Of a stretch of 64,000 nt of DNA, positions 58,701-64,000 are shown one piece after another. Below the pieces are notes generated by a model that was not told the DNA's origin, ran no database searches, and saw only the letters and a list, made by a program, of their open reading frames with translations. The position numbers and the translations under genes were made by a program. Source of the stretch: Mycobacterium sp. NBC_00419 (GTDB taxonomy: Bacteria > Actinomycetota > Actinomycetes > Mycobacteriales > Mycobacteriaceae). The stretch is from positions 868,001 to 932,000 of the forward strand of contig NZ_CP107931.1 in NCBI RefSeq assembly GCF_036023875.1, given 5' to 3'. The number at the start of each line of letters is the position of its first letter. Within the stretch, counting starts at the first letter, position 1.

Positions 58701-61700
58701 GGCGACACCCGCCTGGTCGGTTACCTCACCGGAACAGCAGATGTGGCCGAGGCGCGGACAGCGCTCGCCGAACGATTGCCCGCCTTCATGGTTCCCGCCG
58801 CCCTGGTCGCCGTCGAGACACTGCCGCTGACGATCAACGGAAAGCTCGACGCCGGCGCCCTTCCCCCACCCGACTACCGCGACGCCGACTCCTATCGCGG
58901 CCCGGTCACCGTTGTCGAAGAGATCATTGCCGGCATCTACAGCCGGGTGCTGGGCGTCGAGCGGGTCGGGGTCGACGACGCGTTCTTCGATCTGGGTGGG
59001 GACTCGCTGTCGGCGATGCGGGTGGTCGCGGCCATCAACGCCGCGCTGGACGCCCGGCTGACGGTGCGCACCCTGTTCGACGCTCCCACCATCGCCGGGC
59101 TGGCCGCACGCATCAGCGGGGTCGACGAACACGTCGAGCCACTGGTGGCCGGCGAGCGCCCCGACCTGGTTCCGTTGTCCTTCGCCCAGAGCCGGCTCTG
59201 GTTCATCGACCAGTTGCACAGCGGATCGGCCATGTACAACATGGCCGTTGCCCTCGAGCTGCATGGCAGCCTCGACACCGCAGCCCTCGGTGCCGCACTG
59301 GCCGACGTGGTGGCCCGCCATGAAAGCCTGCGCACGGTCGTCGCCGCGCCCGACGGCATCCCGCATCAACAGGTCCTGTCTGCCCAGCAGGCCGACATCG
59401 GCTGGGACTGCATCGATGCCAGCACCTGGCCGACCGCCGCACTGGACGAAGCCGTCCAGGCCGCGGCGCAACGCCCGTTCGACCTCACCGCCGAGATACC
59501 CATCCGGGCGGTTCTCTTCCGCACCGGAGCAGACGAACACCGACTGGTCGTCGTGATCCATCACATCGCCGCCGACGGCTGGTCGGTCGGCGTACTGGCC
59601 ACCGATCTGGGCACGGCCTACGGCTGCCGGAGCGCGGGACGGCCACCCGGTTGGACCGAATTGCCGATCCAGTACGCCGATTACGCGCTGTGGCAACGTG
59701 CACAACTGGGAGAGGTGTCCAACCGCGACAGCCCCATCGGAGCTCAGCTGCAATTCTGGGAAGCCGAGCTGGACGAGATGCCGCAGCGCCTGGAACTTCC
59801 GACCGATCGCCCCTACCCGCCGGTGGCCGACTACCGCGGGGCCACTGTGGCGGTGCAGTGGCCGGCGCAGCTACAGCGGCGCATTCGTGACGTCGCCCGT
59901 GAACACCACGCCACCAGCTTCATGCTGGTCCACACCGCCCTCGCGTTATTGCTGTCTCAACTGAGCTCCAGTACCGATGTGGCCGTGGGCTTCTCGATCT
60001 CCGGGCGGGGTGACCCCGCACTCGATGATCTGGTCGGCTTCTTCGTCAACACCCTGGTGCTGCGGGTAGACGTGACCGGCGATCCGACCGTCGGCGAGCT
60101 GCTGACCCAGGTCCGGCAACGCAGCCTGGCCGCCTACGAACATCAAGACGTGCCCTTCGAGGTTCTCGTCGAGCGCCTCAACCCGCCCCGCAGCCTGACC
60201 CATCACCCCCTCATCCAGGTGCTGCTGGCCTGGCAGAACCTGCCCGGACACGCCACCGACCCGTCGACCAGCCTGCGCCTGGGCGATCTGCGGGCAACAC
60301 CGGTACCGCTGGAGACCCACACCGCCCGGATGGACCTCACCATCTCCCTGACCGAGCAGTTCACCGAGGCCGGTGACGACGCCGGCATCGGCGGCACCGT
60401 CGAATTCCGCACCGATGTCTACGATGCCGCCACCATCGAGACGTTCGTTGAACGGCTCCACCGAATCCTGCACGCGATCACCACCGACCCCACCGCGCGG
60501 CTGTCCTCGATCGATCTGCTCGACACCGACGAACGGGCACAGCTGGACGCCTGGGGCCATCGCGCGGCACTCACGCAGCCCGCCCCCGCGGCGATCTCGA
60601 TACCGGCCGCCCTGGCGGCCCAGGTCGCGCGGACACCAGAGTCGTTGGCACTCAACGATACCCATGTGTCGATGACCTATCGCCAGTTCGATGACGCCAC
60701 CAACCGCCTCGCCCACCTGCTGATCGCCCACGGGGTCGGCCCCGGAACCTGCGTCGCCCTGCTCTTTCCCCGTTGCGCGGAAGCTATCGTGGCCATGACG
60801 GCCGTCCTCAAGACCGGGGCCGCCTACCTGCCGGTCGACCCGGCGTTGCCGCCGCCCCGGATCAGCTTCATGCTCTCCGATGCCGCCCCGGTCGCCGCCA
60901 TCTCCACGACCACGCTGGCCGATCGACTCGACAGGCACGACCTTCTGGTCATCGACATCGACGACCCGCGAGTCAGTAGCCAGCCGACAGCGGCGTTGCC
61001 GACACCGGCCGCCGACGATCTGGCCTACGTGATCTACACCTCCGGCACCACCGGAACACCCAAAGGTGTTGCCATCACTCACCGCAACGTCACCCAGCTG
61101 TTGCGAATCAACGACTACTTCCACACCCGGCCCGACCTCGGTAGCGGCACAGCCCAGTTCACGGCGACCCAGTGGCATTCCCACAGCTTCGACGTCTCGG
61201 TGTGGGAGATCTGGGGCACGCTGTTGTCCGGCGGACGACTGGTCGTGGTTCCCGAGTCGGTCGCAGCGGCACCGGACGATTTCCATGCCCTACTGACCGC
61301 ACACCACGTCACCCTGCTCAGCCAGACACCGTCGGCCGTCGGGGTGCTCAATCCGCAGGGCCTCGAATCAGCGGCAGTGGTGGTCGCCGGCGAGGCGTGC
61401 TCGGCCGCGGTGGTCGACCGGTGGGCGCCAGGGCGGGTAATGATCAACGCCTACGGCCCCACCGAAACCACGATCTACGCGTCGATGAGTGCACCGTTGG
61501 CACCCGGCTCAGGGCCGGCTCCGATCGGCTCACCGATGCCCGGCGCGGCGCTGTTCGTGCTGGATCGCTGGTTGCGGCCGGTGCCGATGGGGGTCGTCGG
61601 CGAGTTGTATATCGCGGGTCGGGGCGTGGGCGTCGGATACTGGCGACGATCCGCCCTGACGTCATCACGTTTCGTCGCATGCCCGTTCGGCGCCCCTGGA

Positions 61701-64000
61701 ACACGGATGTATCGCACCGGGGACCTGGTGTGCTGGGCAGCCGACGGGCAGTTGCGCTACGTCGGGCGGTCCGACGGGCAGGTCAAGATCCGCGGCTACC
61801 GCATCGAACTCGGCGAAGTCCAGGCCGCACTGGCCGACCTCGACGACGTGGATCAGGCGGTGGTGCTCGCCCGGGAAGATCGCCCCGGTGACAAACGCCT
61901 GGTGGGGTATGTCACCCAATCACGCACCGGGACAATCAATCCGGCCGCGATCCGGGCGGCCCTCGGCGGGCGCCTGCCCTCGTATCTGGTGCCCGCTGCG
62001 ATCGTCGTGCTCGAGGCGCTGCCGCGGACGGTGAACGGCAAACTCGACATCGCGGCCCTGCCTGCGCCCGAGTACACCGACCTCAGCCACTACCGCGCCC
62101 CGCTCTCACCGGTCGAGGAGGTACTGGCGGGGATCTATGCCGAGGTGCTGGGACTGGAGCGGGTGGGCGTCGACGACTCGTTCTTCGAGCTGGGCGGCGA
62201 CAGCATCATGTCGATGCAGGTGGTGACCAGGGCGCGGGCGGCCGGCGTGCTATGCCGGCCGCGTGATCTGTTCAGCGAGCAGACCGTGGCCGGATTAGCC
62301 AGGGTCGCCACGACTCTCAGTTCGGATGGTCCCGTCGACGAGGGCCTCGGGCCGGTGTCGCCCACCCCGATCATGCGCTGGCTGCACGCGGTGCCCGGCG
62401 CGGTCGATCAGTTCAACCAAACGGTGGTCGTGCAGGCGCCGGACGGCGTCGGCGAGGCCGACGTGGCAATCCTGTTGCAGGCCTTGCTCGATCGCCACCC
62501 GATGCTGAGGCTGCGCGTCGCCGATGACGGCGCCGGAGGCTGGTCGATGACGGTGCCCGAGCCGGGATCGATGCCCGCCACCCGGTGCCTGCGGGTGGTC
62601 GAGGTCAGCTCCGATGCCACGCTCGCGTCGATGCGGTCGCAGTTGGATCCGCCGGCCGGCGTAATGCTCAGCGCACTGTGGATCACCACCACCCGGCAGC
62701 TGGTGGTGATGATTCACCACCTGGCCGTCGACGGGGTGTCGTGGCGAATTCTGCTGGCGGACGTGAATCTCGCCTGGTCTCAGTACAGCAGCGGACGATC
62801 GGTGGAATTGCCACCGGGTGGAACATCATTCGCGAGTTGGGCTGCGGTCCTGAATGACTACGCGCACACCGAGCAGGTGCTGGCGCAAGCGCGGTCCTGG
62901 CAACGCGTCTGCGCGGTCCCGGCCGCGTTGCCCGCGATGGATCCCGCCAGGGATACCTATCTGAACGCCGGGCGGCTGTCGGTATCGCTGGACAGCGAGA
63001 CGACGCGCGCACTGCTGGGTGAGGTGCCCACGGCGTTTCATGCCGGGGTGCACGAGATTCTGTTGATCGCCTTCGGGTTGGCGTGGGCGCACTACCTGGG
63101 CGACACCGATTCCCCGATCGGCATCGACGTCGAAAGCCATGGGCGCCGCGATGATCTGGCCGACGGACTCGACCTCTCGCGGACGGTGGGCTGGTTCACC
63201 GCACAGCATCCGGTGTCGCTGTCCCTGGGCGGATTGTCCTGGGCCCACATCTCCTCCGGCGACGCCCAACTGGGCGCGGTGGTCAAGGACGCCAAGGAAC
63301 AGCTGCGGGCCGTGCCGGACGGCCTGACCTACGGACTGTTGCGCTACCTCAACCCCGATGTCGGATTGCCCGAGGCCGGGCCGTCGATCGGGTTCAACTA
63401 CCTCGGCCGGTTGGACTCGGCCGCAGCTGGCGGGGACGCCTGGCATACCAGCGCGCCAGAGGCGTCGGTGACCGCCGTGACGTCGGCGATCCCGATGGCG
63501 TTGATGCACACTGTCGACCTCAATGCCGTGACGGTCGACTCGGGCGACGGCCCACGGCTGCAAGCCAATTGGACCTGGGCGCCCTCGGTGCTGGATGAGA
63601 CCCAGATCAGCCACGTCAGCAGGCTGTGGTTCGAGGCGTTGGCCGGCCTGTGTGCCCACGTGCGATCCGGCGGAGGCGGCTTCACGCCGTCGGATGTCGC
63701 ACCGGCACGGCTGACCCAACTCCAGATCGACGAACTCGTCGCCGAGGGCGACGTCGCCGACATCGTGCCGCTGACCCCGATGCAGCAGGGGCTGCTCTTC
63801 CATTCCGGGATCGCGCACAGCGGCGACGACGTCTACGCGGTGCAGGTGAGCATCACGGTGACAGGTCCCCTGGATGCCGAGCGGCTGCGTGCGGCGCTCG
63901 ACACGGTGATCGCCCGCCACCCCAATCTGGCGGCACGGTTCTGCGAACGGTTCGACCAGCCCCTGCAGATCATCCCGGCCGATCCGGTGGCGGCATGGAA
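55722..64000 (+). CDS. Non-ribosomal peptide synthetase, T-C-A-T-C-A-T-E-C... (3' end beyond window)
   Basis: At least 2759 residues, open to the window end. Starting at ATG 55722 (the only start after an in-frame stop at 55644), the domains are: T1 (Ser45 in [12 protein letters not shown]), C1 (from ~residue 100, HHIAGDG at 230-236), A1 (~555-1050, [30 protein letters not shown]), T2 (Ser1095), C2 (HHIAADG from 1280), A2 (~1600-2110), T3 (Ser2161, GGDSI type), E ([10 protein letters not shown] from 2332, FNYLGRLD), then a C domain of the type that follows epimerisation ([13 protein letters not shown]). The second residue added should be D-configured. By-eye specificity residues are D-F-W-T-L-G-A-I-Y (A1) and D-V-W-S-V-A-A-I-Y (A2); I do not assign substrates. 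Starting with a carrier domain means the first building block comes from another protein. No partner NRPS is in the window. Confidence 0.95.
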   Translation, partial: MTRQEDRRRAPGNAIEHTVAGIFAHILGLEGVGVDDSFFDLGGDSLSAMRVVAAINAAVGTDIAVGTIFTAPSAAQLAARIAEHSGRSTPLMAGERPPVVPLSFAQSRLWFIDQLQGPSPVYNRAVALRLQGPLDVQALNAALTDVVARHEILRTTFAATEGIPRQVVHPTDDIDFGWEINDSSGVPADLLDEAIEQAVRYSFDLATEIPIRATLFTLSDQHHVLVIVVHHIAGDGWSVGVLASDLAAAYTNRCVPQAPDWPELPVQYSDYALWQRQNLGDPADRDSRLGAQVAFWERTLAGMPERVELPTDRPYPLVADHCGASVPVKWSAETHRKVRDLARAHDATSFMVIQAALAVLLSGLSSSSDVAVGFPIAGRSDPALDHLVGFFVNTLILRVDLSGDPTAADVLAQVRERSVAAYEHQDVPFEVLVERLNPTRSMTHHPLVQVMLSWQNNAPLDLALGDLQITEIPVSTHTAIVDLAFALGEQFDATGYPAGIGGTVDFRTDVFDGASIEKLVDRLERVIDGMAADPTARLSSIDVLDPDERARLDTWGNRAVLAEAGPAGISIPAAFGAVATRSPDAIAISCGELSWKYRELDGAANRLASALVGRGAGPGSCVALMMERSPHAVMAMLAISKTGAAYLPIDPALPATRIEFMLTDAAPIAVITTATLADHLTGLGVPVFDIDDAMADTAPATPLPAPSAADIAYLIYTSGTTGVPKGVAITHGNLTQLIGSPGTSLSPGAEQVWSHWHSYAFDFSAWEIWGALLAGGRLAVIPESLTRSPEDFQASLIDEGVTVLTQTPSAVSIVAPDALDGVALLMGGEACPTPVVDRWAPGRVMINAYGPTETTIYTSSSAPLTAGSGPAPIGSPRPGTALFVLDAHLRPVPPGVMGELYVAGGGVGTGYWRRAGLTASRFVACPFGGVGARMYRTGDLVRWRADGQLDYLGRSDDQVKVRGYRIELGEIQAALAQLDGVDEAVVIAREDHPGDTRLVGYLTGTADVAEARTALAERLPAFMVPAALVAVETLPLTINGKLDAGALPPPDYRDADSYRGPVTVVEEIIAGIYSRVLGVERVGVDDAFFDLGGDSLSAMRVVAAINAALDARLTVRTLFDAPTIAGLAARISGVDEHVEPLVAGERPDLVPLSFAQSRLWFIDQLHSGSAMYNMAVALELHGSLDTAALGAALADVVARHESLRTVVAAPDGIPHQQVLSAQQADIGWDCIDASTWPTAALDEAVQAAAQRPFDLTAEIPIRAVLFRTGADEHRLVVVIHHIAADGWSVGVLATDLGTAYGCRSAGRPPGWTELPIQYADYALWQRAQLGEVSNRDSPIGAQLQFWEAELDEMPQRLELPTDRPYPPVADYRGATVAVQWPAQLQRRIRDVAREHHATSFMLVHTALALLLSQLSSSTDVAVGFSISGRGDPALDDLVGFFVNTLVLRVDVTGDPTVGELLTQVRQRSLAAYEHQDVPFEVLVERLNPPRSLTHHPLIQVLLAWQNLPGHATDPSTSLRLGDLRATPVPLETHTARMDLTISLTEQFTEAGDDAGIGGTVEFRTDVYDAATIETFVERLHRILHAITTDPTARLSSIDLLDTDERAQLDAWGHRAALTQPAPAAISIPAALAAQVARTPESLALNDTHVSMTYRQFDDATNRLAHLLIAHGVGPGTCVALLFPRCAEAIVAMTAVLKTGAAYLPVDPALPPPRISFMLSDAAPVAAISTTTLADRLDRHDLLVIDIDDPRVSSQPTAALPTPAADDLAYVIYTSGTTGTPKGVAITHRNVTQLLRINDYFHTRPDLGSGTAQFTATQWHSHSFDVSVWEIWGTLLSGGRLVVVPESVAAAPDDFHALLTAHHVTLLSQTPSAVGVLNPQGLESAAVVVAGEACSAAVVDRWAPGRVMINAYGPTETTIYASMSAPLAPGSGPAPIGSPMPGAALFVLDRWLRPVPMGVVGELYIAGRGVGVGYWRRSALTSSRFVACPFGAPGTRMYRTGDLVCWAADGQLRYVGRSDGQVKIRGYRIELGEVQAALADLDDVDQAVVLAREDRPGDKRLVGYVTQSRTGTINPAAIRAALGGRLPSYLVPAAIVVLEALPRTVNGKLDIAALPAPEYTDLSHYRAPLSPVEEVLAGIYAEVLGLERVGVDDSFFELGGDSIMSMQVVTRARAAGVLCRPRDLFSEQTVAGLARVATTLSSDGPVDEGLGPVSPTPIMRWLHAVPGAVDQFNQTVVVQAPDGVGEADVAILLQALLDRHPMLRLRVADDGAGGWSMTVPEPGSMPATRCLRVVEVSSDATLASMRSQLDPPAGVMLSALWITTTRQLVVMIHHLAVDGVSWRILLADVNLAWSQYSSGRSVELPPGGTSFASWAAVLNDYAHTEQVLAQARSWQRVCAVPAALPAMDPARDTYLNAGRLSVSLDSETTRALLGEVPTAFHAGVHEILLIAFGLAWAHYLGDTDSPIGIDVESHGRRDDLADGLDLSRTVGWFTAQHPVSLSLGGLSWAHISSGDAQLGAVVKDAKEQLRAVPDGLTYGLLRYLNPDVGLPEAGPSIGFNYLGRLDSAAAGGDAWHTSAPEASVTAVTSAIPMALMHTVDLNAVTVDSGDGPRLQANWTWAPSVLDETQISHVSRLWFEALAGLCAHVRSGGGGFTPSDVAPARLTQLQIDELVAEGDVADIVPLTPMQQGLLFHSGIAHSGDDVYAVQVSITVTGPLDAERLRAALDTVIARHPNLAARFCERFDQPLQIIPADPVAAW

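Noticed and set aside
57390..62060. Assigning amino-acid substrates to the two A domains
   Set aside because: By-eye pocket residues do not match a code I can name with confidence; a trained predictor is needed.

Overview
The window is high-GC DNA from a mycobacterium, most likely a fast-growing Mycolicibacterium-type species. The gene order nadE, proB, obg, rpmA, rplU, rne, ndk, folC, valS, rpf, mobA, korB, korA, clpX, clpP2, clpP1, tig, (serine hydrolase), nei2, rpiB is the Mycobacterium tuberculosis Rv2438c-Rv2465c backbone as I know it. It is interrupted by accessory blocks that M. tuberculosis does not have at these places. No insertion sequence, phage or CRISPR array is visible.

Layout. 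Positions 1-20.7 kb are mostly core genes on the minus strand: NAD synthetase (cut by the window edge), glutamate kinase, Obg GTPase, ribosomal proteins L27 and L21, a long acidic RNase E, then a tight valS-folC-DUF4233-ndk operon, a DUF937 protein, a trans-enoyl-reductase-like protein and an S9 peptidase. A YdcF-like secreted protein, a sirtuin, a hypothetical protein and an FAD monooxygenase lie on the plus strand. Positions 20.8-26.4 kb hold two tandem resuscitation-promoting factors, the second with a long structured leader and a CRP-like site, then mobA and the korAB 2-oxoglutarate:ferredoxin oxidoreductase.

Positions 26.6-39.2 kb are accessory. They hold a PfkB-type kinase, a VOC protein, a deazaflavin-dependent nitroreductase-like protein, a type III glutamine synthetase with a GlnR-like box, a secreted Ala/Ser-rich protein, FdhF/YdeP-type molybdoenzyme plus FdhD, and an R2lox-like ferritin-fold protein in which nearly all metal ligands are replaced, paired with an SCP2-like protein. 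A membrane protein follows, then a lower-GC patch with a lipoprotein, a secreted protein, a XRE regulator and an unlisted 49-residue gene. Positions 39.3-43.7 kb return to the core: clpX, clpP2-clpP1, tig and two tRNA genes (Pro-TGG, Gly-TCC).

Positions 44-51.6 kb carry a second secreted protein of similar build, a membrane protein coupled to an alpha/beta hydrolase whose nucleophile serine is glycine, a LipP-type serine hydrolase, a DUF1542 protein, a CPA1 antiporter and the Nei2 glycosylase. A TetR / isochorismatase / orphan peptide-binding lipoprotein cassette (51.7-54.8 kb) separates nei2 from rpiB. From 55.7 kb to the end runs a very large NRPS with domain order T-C-A-T-C-A-T-E-C, unusual in starting with a carrier domain. 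It is preceded by a leader with a promoter-like element, a short peptide ORF and a terminator hairpin that together look like an attenuator.

The most interesting unexplained items are the ligand-depleted R2lox-like/SCP2-like pair, the NRPS leader and its carrier-first start, and the CRP-like-site-plus-structured-leader arrangement upstream of the second rpf. All functional statements rest on reading the sequence and family knowledge; no database search was run.
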